Part shown: in pieces, positions 33,457 to 41,344 of the stretch
Layout: each line of letters opens with the position of its first letter
How positions within the stretch are numbered: the first letter of the stretch is position 1
Assembly (NCBI GenBank): GCA_015063125.1
Contig: SUTB01000003.1
Span: forward strand, 1-64,000
DNA length: 64,000 nucleotides
DNA from: Thermoplasmata archaeon
Lineage (GTDB): Archaea; Thermoplasmatota; Thermoplasmata; Methanomassiliicoccales; Methanomethylophilaceae
Direction of reading: 5' to 3'
Notes under the pieces: generated by a model
Database searches by the model: none
The model's input: only the letters and a program-made list of their open reading frames with translations
What the model was told of the DNA's origin: nothing
Position numbers and translations under genes: made by a program

Positions 33457-33501
33457 CTTTTCCTTTCTATTTATTTACACAACTTATCGTGCGTGAACCG
33501 T

Positions 33502-33681
33502 TCAGGGTTTTGATAGATCGTCTGACCCGTTATAGGCGAAATAGATCGTTCCGATCAGCGTGAATAAAAGTATGAAGACGTAGCTGAATCTGAATCCGTA
33601 ATCCATGAACTCCTTGATGGTCAATATCAGAAGGAACGCATCGACGACCAGCAGGAACAGCAACGAATTATTCAGCGTCAT
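33502..33681 (-). CDS. Small two-helix membrane protein
   Basis: A 59-residue protein with two hydrophobic helices (about 5-24 and 33-52) joined by a short charged loop KEFMDYGFR. No family is recognised. Support for a real gene comes from an ATG placed 26 bases from a CTTATTTATC TATA-like box and from the absence of any other gene in the interval. That box follows immediately behind the hairpin terminator of the por operon. It may be missed by gene callers because of its size. Confidence 0.55.
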   Translation of the reverse strand: MTLNNSLLFLLVVDAFLLILTIKEFMDYGFRFSYVFILLFTLIGTIYFAYNGSDDLSKP

Positions 33682-33713
33682 CACTGTTTCTACGGAATTA
33701 TCAGATAAATAAG

Positions 33714-33737
33714 GGCACCGCCCCGAAGGACGGTGCC
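33714..33737 (-). terminator. UUCG-loop terminator of the por operon
   Basis: On the minus strand GGCACCGTCC-TTCG-GGGCGGTGCC forms a ten-pair stem (one G-U) with a stable tetraloop, about a dozen bases past the porB stop. CTTATTTATC follows, which also seems to serve as the TATA box of the small gene beyond. Confidence 0.8.
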
Positions 33738-33748
33738 GTTGAAGGGTT

Positions 33749-34702
33749 TCACTCGTCGAGCTCGGACAGCTTGATGAGTCTCTTCCATCTCCTGTCGACT
33801 TCGGCCTGCATCTGCTCGATGACGGGCTCCCATCTGTCCTGGAGAAGGTGCTTGTACCTGCCCTGGGCGTTGATCCAGTCCAGGACGGGCTTCTTCTCGG
33901 CCTTTCCGTCGGCGATCCTTGCGCTCTCTCCGGTAAGCTCGTACTTACCGTTGACGACCTCGAAGAGCGGCCATACGCAGGTCTCGACTCCCAGCTTCGC
34001 CATGGCGATGGTCTGGTCCGATGCGAACCTCCATCCTCTGGGACAGGGGGACAGCGCGTTGATGAATGCGGGTCCGCCGCAGTTGAACGCCTTCTGTGCC
34101 TTCTGGACCGTGTCCCTCCAGTTGTGCGGGGAGACCTGTGCGACGTAGGGGATGTTGTGTGCGACCATGATCTGAGTGAGGTCCTTGGAGAACTCCTTCT
34201 TACCGGACGAAACGGAACCGGGCCACGAGGTTGTGGTCTGTGCTCCGATGGTGGTGGCGGAGGATCTCTGGATTCCGGTGTTCATGTATGCCTCGTTGTT
34301 CAAGCAGACATAGACCATCCTGTGTCCCCTCTCCATGGCTCCGGACAGTGCCTGGAGACCGATGTCGTAGGTTGCTCCGTCTCCTGCGAAGTTGACGAAG
34401 TTGACGTTCTGCTCGACCTTTCCCTTCTTGTGGAGTGCGTTGTACGCAGTCTCCACTCCTGCGCATGTGGCCGCTCCGTTTCCGAAAGCGGTGTGCACGT
34501 AGGGCACGTTCCATGAGGTATAGGGGAACACGGTGGTCGAGACCTCGAAGCATCCGGTGGACAGGGAGACGACGATGTCATCCTCCGATCCCATCAGGAT
34601 CTGCTTCGCGATGATGGACTCGGCGCATCCTGCGCAGAGCCTGTGTCCGCTGGTGAGCCTCACGGGCAGTTTCTGTAAGTCCTTGATTGCAAGAGAGGTC
34701 AT
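33749..34702 (-). CDS. porB: Pyruvate:ferredoxin oxidoreductase beta subunit
   Basis: A 317-residue subunit holding thiamine diphosphate and the proximal cluster. The N-terminal SGHRLCAGCAES has the first cysteine pair, FAGDGATYDIG is the ThDP motif, and LNNEAYMNTGIQRS follows. It is the last of four por genes; the ATG overlaps the porA stop as ATGA. The complex interconverts acetyl-CoA plus CO2 and pyruvate with ferredoxin; in a methanogen it mainly runs toward pyruvate. A UUCG hairpin ends the operon. Confidence 0.95.
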   Translation of the reverse strand: MTSLAIKDLQKLPVRLTSGHRLCAGCAESIIAKQILMGSEDDIVVSLSTGCFEVSTTVFPYTSWNVPYVHTAFGNGAATCAGVETAYNALHKKGKVEQNVNFVNFAGDGATYDIGLQALSGAMERGHRMVYVCLNNEAYMNTGIQRSSATTIGAQTTTSWPGSVSSGKKEFSKDLTQIMVAHNIPYVAQVSPHNWRDTVQKAQKAFNCGGPAFINALSPCPRGWRFASDQTIAMAKLGVETCVWPLFEVVNGKYELTGESARIADGKAEKKPVLDWINAQGRYKHLLQDRWEPVIEQMQAEVDRRWKRLIKLSELDE

Positions 34703-35862
34703 AGCCTCACCCCCAGATAGTGGACCTTCTCAGCGGTGCCTTCGACGACCGCGGTGAAGGATTTCTCGAATCCGGAAACGGTGGCGTCTGCGCCTCCGAG
34801 ACCGTATATCACATTGTACATCTTGGGCAGCTTCTCGAGATCGGAAGCTGCTGCGACTACCTCAGGGAACATGGGTCCGTAGGATCCGATGCTGAGGTGC
34901 TTGTCGTAGACGACGACGCCCTTCTTGCCTGCCATGACCTTGGCGAGGTCCTCGATGGGCCAGGGCCTGTAGACACGGGGCATGGCGCATCCGACCTTCA
35001 GTCCCTTCTCGCGGAGGATGTCGACGGTCGCCTTCATGGTTCCGAACGAGGAACCGAGGATGACTGCGACGTACTCTGCGTCATCGCATCTGTACTCCTC
35101 TACGAGGTGGTACTCCCTTCCGGAGACTCCCTTGAACTCCTCGAAGACATCTTTGCAGACCTCCAGGGCCTTCTGCATCGCCAGCACCGACTGGTATTTG
35201 TGCGGGTAGTAGAAGTCGGGTCCGTCCATGTTTCCGTGGGAAACGGGGTGCTTGGTGTCAAGCAGGGGGTAGAGGGGCTTGTGCTCTCCGACGAAGGATT
35301 TGACGGCCTGTGTGTCGACCATGGTCATCCTCTCGATGGCATGGGTCAGGACGAATCCGTCGAGGTTGACCATACAAGGCAGCTGGACCTCGGGGTGCTC
35401 GGCGATCCTGGGTGCGACAATGGACATGTCGTATGCCTCCTGGACGTTCTCCGAGAACAGCATAAGCCATCCGCAGTCGCGGGCCGCCATTGCGTCTCCG
35501 TGGTCGTTGTTGATGTTGATGGGTCCGCTCACGGCCCTGTTGGCTACGGCCATGATAAGAGGGACCCTCATCGCTGCTGTGATGGGGAGCATCTCCCACA
35601 TGTACGCCAGACCCTGGGATGCAGTGGCCGTGAAGGTCCTTGCTCCGGCGGATGCCGATGACGTACAGAGGGTGAGTGCGGAGTGCTCGGACTCCACGCA
35701 TACGAACTCGGTCGAGACCTCTGCGTTCGCTACGTACTCTGCGAACTTCTCGACGATAATTGTCTGAGGTGTGATGGGGTATGCCGCACACACGTCGGGG
35801 TCGATCTGCTTCCATGCAAGTGCGACCGCGTTGTCTCCGTTGATTGCAATATCCTGCGTCAT
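34699..35862 (-). CDS. porA: Pyruvate:ferredoxin oxidoreductase alpha subunit
   Basis: A 387-residue subunit. Its N-terminus MTQDIAINGDNAVALAWKQ with AYPITPQT and ESEHSAL is the pyrimidine-binding half of the ThDP enzyme; SGPININNDHGDAMA gives the POR-type substrate loop. The frame is open about 65 codons upstream over porD in another register, but only ATG 35862 gives a family-like N-terminus. It starts two bases after porD ends. Por rather than Vor or Kor is the better fit. Confidence 0.95.
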   Translation of the reverse strand: MTQDIAINGDNAVALAWKQIDPDVCAAYPITPQTIIVEKFAEYVANAEVSTEFVCVESEHSALTLCTSSASAGARTFTATASQGLAYMWEMLPITAAMRVPLIMAVANRAVSGPININNDHGDAMAARDCGWLMLFSENVQEAYDMSIVAPRIAEHPEVQLPCMVNLDGFVLTHAIERMTMVDTQAVKSFVGEHKPLYPLLDTKHPVSHGNMDGPDFYYPHKYQSVLAMQKALEVCKDVFEEFKGVSGREYHLVEEYRCDDAEYVAVILGSSFGTMKATVDILREKGLKVGCAMPRVYRPWPIEDLAKVMAGKKGVVVYDKHLSIGSYGPMFPEVVAAASDLEKLPKMYNVIYGLGGADATVSGFEKSFTAVVEGTAEKVHYLGVRL

Positions 35863-35864
35863 CC

Positions 35865-36140
35865 TCACTCCTCCTTCATCGTGATGGCGCCCTTGGGGCA
35901 GACCTTGGAGCAGATTCCGCATCCCTTGCAGTGAGTGAGCTTGAATCCGCTCATGTGGCCCTCTCTGAACACGACGCTGTTGTCGGGACAGAAGATCCAA
36001 CACTGACCGCAATCGATGCACTCGTCCTGGTTGATGACAGGGACGTATGTTCTCCAATCACCGGTGTTGAACTGCTCGGAGTTTCCGGGCTTGACTATGC
36101 GTCCTCCTACCACGAGGTCGCTGATGCTTGCCATTACCAT
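35865..36140 (-). CDS. porD: Pyruvate:ferredoxin oxidoreductase delta (ferredoxin) subunit
   Basis: A 91-residue ferredoxin-like subunit with two 4Fe-4S sites: DECIDCGQCWIFCPD and HCKGCGICSKVCPKG. It passes electrons from PorB to external ferredoxin. I chose ATG 36140 because GGAGGTG lies about seven bases upstream inside the porG end; ATG 36134 is spaced worse. Confidence 0.96.
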   Translation of the reverse strand: MVMASISDLVVGGRIVKPGNSEQFNTGDWRTYVPVINQDECIDCGQCWIFCPDNSVVFREGHMSGFKLTHCKGCGICSKVCPKGAITMKEE

Positions 36141-36141
36141 T

Positions 36142-36699
36142 TCACTGCACCTCCTGGTATCCTCTCTTCAGTGCGGAGAGGTTCTTGAGAATGACCTTGT
36201 CAGGCAGCTTGCCTGTGAACTTGGTTGTGATCTGGTCCTCCAGATGGTCGTATCCGACGAGGGGCGAGCACTTGACGAGCGCTCCCAGCATGACCGTGTT
36301 GACCATGGGCTTGCCGATCTCCTCGATGGCGATCTTCTGGGCGTCCAGAGTGTGGCATTCGATATCCGTCATGAGTGCATCCTGGAGCTCCTTGGGAGAG
36401 CCTGCGTAATTGGCGACGACGATTGTGTCCTTCTTTGCTCCTTTCGTCACGTCCACCTTTCCGACCAGTGTTCCGTCCATGATGACGACGATGTCGGGCT
36501 CGTAGACTTGACTGTGCACTCTGATGGGATTCTCTGAGATCCTCGTGAATGCCCTGATGGGGGCACCCATCCTCTCGGGACCGAACTCGGGGAAGGCCTT
36601 GACGTACTTCCCTGCGAGGATCGCGGTCTCCGCGAGGATCTCGTTAGCAGTGACGACTCCCTGACCGCCTCTGCCATGCCAACATATTTCGATATCCAT
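36142..36699 (-). CDS. porG: Pyruvate:ferredoxin oxidoreductase gamma subunit
   Basis: A 185-residue subunit, the first gene of the operon. It begins MDIEICWHGRGGQGVVTANE, the typical gamma start, and contains FPEFGPERMGAPIRAF. The order gamma-delta-alpha-beta is the usual archaeal one. ATG 36699 is preferred over ATG 36708 (three codons upstream, MVSMDIE) because GTGGT lies a few bases before it and the family starts there. The promoter probably uses GCTTTTAAT near 36735. Confidence 0.95.
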   Translation of the reverse strand: MDIEICWHGRGGQGVVTANEILAETAILAGKYVKAFPEFGPERMGAPIRAFTRISENPIRVHSQVYEPDIVVIMDGTLVGKVDVTKGAKKDTIVVANYAGSPKELQDALMTDIECHTLDAQKIAIEEIGKPMVNTVMLGALVKCSPLVGYDHLEDQITTKFTGKLPDKVILKNLSALKRGYQEVQ

Positions 36700-37041
36700 T
36701 GATACCACTGACGCTCCCCATGAAGTGCTAGGGATTAAAAGCTTTCCAAATATAATATAACGAATAACATAGCATGATTATGCTATATCCTTCGAATCGA
36801 TTGTAAATTTCTTCGAATATAGAATATATTATTACGAATTATAGCAAGATATCTATCAGAATTCGAAATACATACTATTGTTTTCTTAACAGGCTTAAAA
36901 ATAGTAAGTAAATTTTTCAAAATGTCCTTCTGGATTCATCCAACACCAAATCCTATTATTAAGGGGAACGATATAATCAATCAGAAGGCGGACAGCCCGC
37001 CAAAAACTTCCAAAACTGCGTTAAAACAGCGGGGATTCCCA
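36700..37041. promoter_or_regulatory. Control region between porG and ppsA
   Basis: This divergent, AT-rich stretch has no clear gene. ATAGCAT and ATGCTAT form a perfect seven-base dyad with a four-base spacer (36769-36786). TTCGAA occurs three times, at 36791, 36812 and 36862. GCTTAAAAATAG (36893) and GTTAAAAC (37019) are TATA-like for ppsA. A frame upstream of ppsA stays open to 36922 but reads as untypical protein. The layout fits joint control of pyruvate and PEP synthesis. Confidence 0.5.
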
Positions 37042-39369
37042 ATGGATAAGAAAATTGTCGATGTTAACGAACTGCATGTCGAAGATGTGCCCTTCGTAGG
37101 TGGAAAAGGAGCCAACCTCGGAGAGCTTACAAACGCCGGATTCCCTGTGCCCGAGGCATTCGTGCTTACCACAGTGGCCTACGACTACTTCCTCTCCAAG
37201 AGCAAGATCTTTGACAAGATCACCAAGGAGCTCGAGGGGATTGACAGGAACTCGGATGACTCTCTCGTCGCCGCCTCCGACAAGATCAGGGCAATGTTCG
37301 ACGAGTGCGAGATTCCTGCTGACCTGAAGAAGGAGATCGTCTCCAAATACAAGATGCTCTTCCCCAAGGGAAAGATCGGCTTCGTCGCAGTCAGGTCTAG
37401 CGCTACCGCAGAGGACCTTCCCGATGCGAGTTTCGCCGGACAGCAGGAGACCTACCTCAATGTCAAGGACGAGGAGGACCTGTTCGACAAGATCAGGAAA
37501 TGCTGGTCATCTCTCTTCACCGCGAGGGCCATCGCATACCGTGAGAAGCAGGGATACGCCCACGAGGACGTCAAGCTGGCCGTTGTGGTCCAGAGGATGG
37601 TCAATTCGGAATTCTCCGGAATCATGTTCACAGTGGACCCCAACAGCGGGGCCAAGCAGATCGTCATCGAGGGAGGCTACGGTCTCGGAGAGGCGATCGT
37701 CGGAGGAGAGGTCACACCCGATACATACATCGTCGACAAGCAGAAGATGGACATCCTCAAGAAGAGGATCTCCACGCAGACATGGAAGTACGTACGCGGA
37801 AAGAACGGCGGTGTCGAGAAGAAGGACATGCCACAGGAGATGGTCAAGGCTCAGAAGATCGCCGACGACCGTGTCCTGGAAATCGCCGAGATCGGACGCC
37901 AGATCGAGATCCACTACAACAAGCCCATGGACATGGAATGGTGCATCGAGGACAACAAGGCATACATCGTCCAGGCTAGGCCCATCACCGCCACCGGTAA
38001 CTCTGTCACCAACGAGACGGTGGGAGATGCAGTGTCCAGCGATGCGATCGTCGCCACCGGACTGGGAGCAAGTCCCGGACTCGCCACTGGAAAGGTCATC
38101 ATCTACGATACATCCATGAGTCTCGACGTCATCAAGGAAGGAGATGTCCTAGTCACGAAGATGACCATGCCCGACATGGTCCCCGCCATGAGCAGGGCAG
38201 CAGGAATCATCACCGACGAGGGAGGAATGACATGTCACGCCGCGATCATCTCCAGGGAGCTCGGAACACCCTGTGTCGTCGGAACAGGAAACGCGACGGA
38301 ATGCCTCTCCAACGGAATGGATGTCACCGTCGACGGAACCACAGGTAACGTTTACAAAGGAATCATCGCCAAGAAGAAAGACACCTCCTCGGCATCCGCT
38401 GAGACCGCAGGACCCGTCGGATATGCGGAGGCAGTCCCCATCACCGGAACAAAGGTCATGGTCAACATGTCCATGCCTGCCAAAGCGGACGAGATCTCGC
38501 AGCTTCCCTGCGACGGTGTCGGACTGATGAGGATCGAGTTCCTCTTCACCAACTATGTCGGAGAGCACCCCTGCGCATTCCTCGCTGAGGGAAGGGAGCA
38601 GGAGCTCATCGATAAGCTCGCTGACGGAATCTCCAAGGTCACAAGGGCATTCTACCCCAGGCCCATCGTCCTCAGGACATCGGACTTCAAGACCAACGAG
38701 TACCACGACATGAAGGGCGGTGCGGATTACGAGCCCAACGAGGACAACCCCATGATCGGATGGAGGGGATGCTCCAGGTACGTCTCGGACAGCTACCGCG
38801 ACGCATTCATGTGCGAGCTCAAGGCCATCAAAAAGGTCAGGGACGAGATGGGATTCAAGAACCTCAACATGATGCTCCCGTTCGTCAGGACCATCGACGA
38901 GGTCAAGGAGATCACCGCCATGATGGAGTCCATCGGACTCAGGAGGAGCAAGGACTTCAAGCTCTACTTCATGGCAGAGGTCCCGGTCATCATCTTCATG
39001 GCGGACGAGTTCTGCAAGTACTGCGATGCGTTCTCCATCGGATCCAACGATCTGACGCAGCTCACGATGGGGTGCGACAGGGATTCCGATATCCTCGGCC
39101 ACATGGGATACTTCGATGAGAGGAACGAGGGAGTCAAGAGGGCCATTTCCCACTTGATCAAGGTCGCCCACGAGCACGGAAAATACGTGAGCATCTGCGG
39201 ACAGGGACCTTCGGTCTACCCCGAGTTCACCGAGTTCCTGGTCGAGGAGGGAATCGACGGAATCTCACTGAACCCCGACACCTTCTACAAGACCAAGAGG
39301 ATCATCGCATCCGCTGAGCAGAGGATCATGCTCAGGGATCTCAGGAACCTTAGGAACCAACAGTTCTGA
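37042..39369 (+). CDS. ppsA: Phosphoenolpyruvate synthase (pyruvate, water dikinase)
   Basis: A 775-residue enzyme making PEP from pyruvate and ATP. The N-terminal ATP-grasp domain begins FVGGKGANLGELTNAGFPVPEAF, with RSSATAEDLPDASFAGQQET. The swivel histidine is in GGMTCHAAIISRELG. The C-terminal TIM barrel has the ends SIGSNDLTQL and CGQGPS. ATG 37042 gives the family-typical N-terminus; the 40 codons before it look non-native. It diverges from the por operon and takes up its product for gluconeogenesis. A GC hairpin ends the gene. Confidence 0.95.
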   Translation: MDKKIVDVNELHVEDVPFVGGKGANLGELTNAGFPVPEAFVLTTVAYDYFLSKSKIFDKITKELEGIDRNSDDSLVAASDKIRAMFDECEIPADLKKEIVSKYKMLFPKGKIGFVAVRSSATAEDLPDASFAGQQETYLNVKDEEDLFDKIRKCWSSLFTARAIAYREKQGYAHEDVKLAVVVQRMVNSEFSGIMFTVDPNSGAKQIVIEGGYGLGEAIVGGEVTPDTYIVDKQKMDILKKRISTQTWKYVRGKNGGVEKKDMPQEMVKAQKIADDRVLEIAEIGRQIEIHYNKPMDMEWCIEDNKAYIVQARPITATGNSVTNETVGDAVSSDAIVATGLGASPGLATGKVIIYDTSMSLDVIKEGDVLVTKMTMPDMVPAMSRAAGIITDEGGMTCHAAIISRELGTPCVVGTGNATECLSNGMDVTVDGTTGNVYKGIIAKKKDTSSASAETAGPVGYAEAVPITGTKVMVNMSMPAKADEISQLPCDGVGLMRIEFLFTNYVGEHPCAFLAEGREQELIDKLADGISKVTRAFYPRPIVLRTSDFKTNEYHDMKGGADYEPNEDNPMIGWRGCSRYVSDSYRDAFMCELKAIKKVRDEMGFKNLNMMLPFVRTIDEVKEITAMMESIGLRRSKDFKLYFMAEVPVIIFMADEFCKYCDAFSIGSNDLTQLTMGCDRDSDILGHMGYFDERNEGVKRAISHLIKVAHEHGKYVSICGQGPSVYPEFTEFLVEEGIDGISLNPDTFYKTKRIIASAEQRIMLRDLRNLRNQQF

Positions 39370-39373
39370 AAAC

Positions 39374-39391
39374 GACGGGGCCACCCCCGTC
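39374..39391 (+). terminator. Hairpin terminator of ppsA
   Basis: GACGGGG and CCCCGTC pair around a four-base loop, four bases past the stop, followed by TTCCTATTCTTTTT. Confidence 0.8.
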
Positions 39392-39411
39392 TTCCTATTC
39401 TTTTTGATATC

Positions 39412-39717
39412 ATGTATGATGTGAAGATCACGGCCGTACGCAAGACCTGCTACGAGGATCTCATGGAACAATACGAGAACCCGATAGATCACGCCTGCGA
39501 CATCCAGATCGGCCAGATTTTCATATCCAAGAACGGCAAGAGGCCGGAGGGCATGTGCGAGAGCGCATGGGAATCCATGGAGAAGTTCGTAAAGGAACTG
39601 GCCAACGGCGGCGGAAACTTCTACGATGGGTGGATGAAGAACCCCAGGTCCGCTATGATATCATGCAACGACGGATTCAGACCCGTCAGTTTCTACATCG
39701 AGGCTATAGATCACTGA
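39412..39717 (+). CDS. TIGR04076 family small protein
   Basis: A 101-residue protein of the TIGR04076 family, recognised by the start MYDVKITAVRKTCYEDL, the GQIFISKNGKRPEGMCESAW block and the end ISCNDGFRPVSFYIE. Conserved cysteines (near 29, 48 and 83) suggest metal or redox binding. Homologues are common in anaerobes; the function is unknown. Its 3' end overlaps the convergent CBS-ParB gene by seven bases. Confidence 0.8.
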   Translation: MYDVKITAVRKTCYEDLMEQYENPIDHACDIQIGQIFISKNGKRPEGMCESAWESMEKFVKELANGGGNFYDGWMKNPRSAMISCNDGFRPVSFYIEAIDH

Positions 39718-40556
39718 GAATCGCGGTCGATGAGCTTCTTGGTCAGCGCCTCGGTCTCCTCTCCGGGCATAAGCATGGTAGTGACCTCCATGAACGGATG
39801 CTTGGTGCCTTCGATGATGTTGACATCGTCCAAAGACCTCAATCCCCACTTCTCGGCGGTCTTCTCGAGACCGAGCTTGACATCGTACACGTTAGGGATC
39901 AGAACGATGCACTTGTAGGTCTTCATGCCCATCTTCTTGGCGGCCATGATCCTGTGGTGACCGTCGACGACGAGATAACCGTTGCGCCTCTCCACTACGA
40001 TCAAAGGCTCGATCATTCCCCTCTTCAGCTCGTACTGGCGGCCGACCAGCTCATCCATGTAGATCTCCTTCTGGGTGGGGACGATCATATTTACGGGCAC
40101 ATCCTTGTTCTCGACCTTCATCTTGATACCGTTGGTCTCCTCGAGGAAGCGCTTGACCGTCATGACCTTGTTGGGACGGGACTTCTCGATCTGGGATCTG
40201 ACGATGTCCAGATTGGAAATGATGCCGATGAGCTTCTTGTCTTCATCGACGACGGGAAGATTCCTCAGACCGTACCTGAACAGGATACGGGTGGCGTCCG
40301 CAACGGTCATGGAAGGGATCGCACAGAAAGTCCCCTTCTTCATAACGTTGCGGATCTTGGCATTGGGCTGGTCCACGTAGCGGAGGAGCTCCTTTGCCGT
40401 TATGAAACCCAGGAGATATCCGTTCTCGGCCACCGGGAATCCGTGGAACTCCGATTTGATCATCTGATCCATGGCTTCTCTGACCGACATGTTCGGATCG
40501 ACGGTCTGAACATTGCGGACCATGTACTCTCCGACTAAGGGCTTATCCTCTGGCAT
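39711..40556 (-). CDS. CBS-domain protein fused to a ParB/SerK-like domain
   Basis: A 281-residue fusion. A pair of CBS domains (about 8-125, with SVREAMDQMIKSEFHGFPVAE and GLRNLPVVDEDKK) forms an adenosyl-ligand sensor. The C-terminal domain (about 150-270) is ParB/Srx-like with VDGHHRIMAAKKMG. In Thermococcus a protein with this second domain, SerK, is an ADP-dependent free serine kinase, so this may be a serine kinase controlled by nucleotide or SAM rather than a DNA partition protein. The kinase idea is inference from the family. Confidence 0.82.
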   Translation of the reverse strand: MPEDKPLVGEYMVRNVQTVDPNMSVREAMDQMIKSEFHGFPVAENGYLLGFITAKELLRYVDQPNAKIRNVMKKGTFCAIPSMTVADATRILFRYGLRNLPVVDEDKKLIGIISNLDIVRSQIEKSRPNKVMTVKRFLEETNGIKMKVENKDVPVNMIVPTQKEIYMDELVGRQYELKRGMIEPLIVVERRNGYLVVDGHHRIMAAKKMGMKTYKCIVLIPNVYDVKLGLEKTAEKWGLRSLDDVNIIEGTKHPFMEVTTMLMPGEETEALTKKLIDRDSQ

Positions 40557-40599
40557 GGGACTCCGTATCGGATAGGAAGATAATAACGATGCTGGCCCA

Positions 40600-41226
40600 T
40601 CAGGACTTCGCTTCTTCTTCGTTGGCCCTCAAGTGCTTCGCGTTAGCGGACATTCCTTCGATGATTCCTTCGTCGTAGAGCGAGATGAAGATGTAGAAGA
40701 ACAGAATCATGGATGTCATGGTGTCGATGTAATCGGCTATACTGAATTCCATCAGAGGAATCTGTACCAGCCTTGTTATGGCGATCATTGCTATCACCGC
40801 TATCAGGATCTTCCTCTGATGCTCGATCCTTTTCACGCTCTTTCTCCTGATCGAACCTGATACGCGCAGCATGTAAAGGCAGAAGACAAGACCTACTGCA
40901 AAAGCCGCGTATTCCGGCCAAGTGACTTCCACAGCGTGATAGTCGCCGACCGTACATATGCATCTGTCGACTATAGTAAGCAACGCAGTGACGCCAAGGA
41001 ACGACCCGAATACGAAGATCTTATCGCGCCTGTTCCTCCAGAATTGCTTCGATGCAAGGATCCACAGAGCTGCGTTGATGAATGCTTCCACGCAATAAAC
41101 GGTGAATGCCAATCCGCCCCTTCCTTCCATTACATAGTCCACCAAGAGGAAACAGCCACTGATGAACTGTGCTATCCCGACATAGAGGCAAACGGCGACT
41201 GAGTTGCTGGCGTCGAAGAAATACAT
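40600..41226 (-). CDS. Six- to seven-helix membrane protein of unknown family
   Basis: A 208-residue membrane protein with about six helices and a basic loop IRRKSVKRIEHQRK before the last pair; the C-terminus is charged. I do not recognise a family. The ATG at 41226 is supported by a TTTATACAG box about 26 bases upstream; a TTG five codons before it is unlikely. It diverges from the ABC exporter genes, whose promoter shares the same interval. Confidence 0.6.
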   Translation of the reverse strand: MYFFDASNSVAVCLYVGIAQFISGCFLLVDYVMEGRGGLAFTVYCVEAFINAALWILASKQFWRNRRDKIFVFGSFLGVTALLTIVDRCICTVGDYHAVEVTWPEYAAFAVGLVFCLYMLRVSGSIRRKSVKRIEHQRKILIAVIAMIAITRLVQIPLMEFSIADYIDTMTSMILFFYIFISLYDEGIIEGMSANAKHLRANEEEAKS

Positions 41227-41344
41227 CGGGATGACGAACAACTCACTGTATAAACTAATTTCGCGACTATTGCTGAATCCGTCCGCCTACGATATAAAAT
41301 AAATGAGGGCAACCTTTTTAACACGTTTTGATTACACCCGTGGT

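Noticed and set aside
34720-35661. 313-codon open frame opposite porA
   Set aside because: Mirror of a conserved gene, no motif.
36922-37041. 40-codon N-terminal extension of ppsA
   Set aside because: The added residues do not match the family, which starts a few residues before the FVGGKGANLGE block; ATG 37042 fits.
38149-39177. 342-codon open frame on the minus strand inside ppsA
   Set aside because: It lies wholly opposite a well-supported gene, its composition is rich in His, Asp and Val as expected from mirrored GC-ending codons, and it has no family-like motif or promoter.
39555-40538. 327-codon open frame opposite the CBS-ParB gene
   Set aside because: Shadow frame: it crosses the 3' end of the TIGR04076 gene and mirrors the CBS domains; no similarity is visible.
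39711-40556. ParB domain as sign of a chromosome partition locus or origin
   Set aside because: There is no ParA partner and no repeat cluster; the fold is shared with the SerK kinase and CBS fusions.
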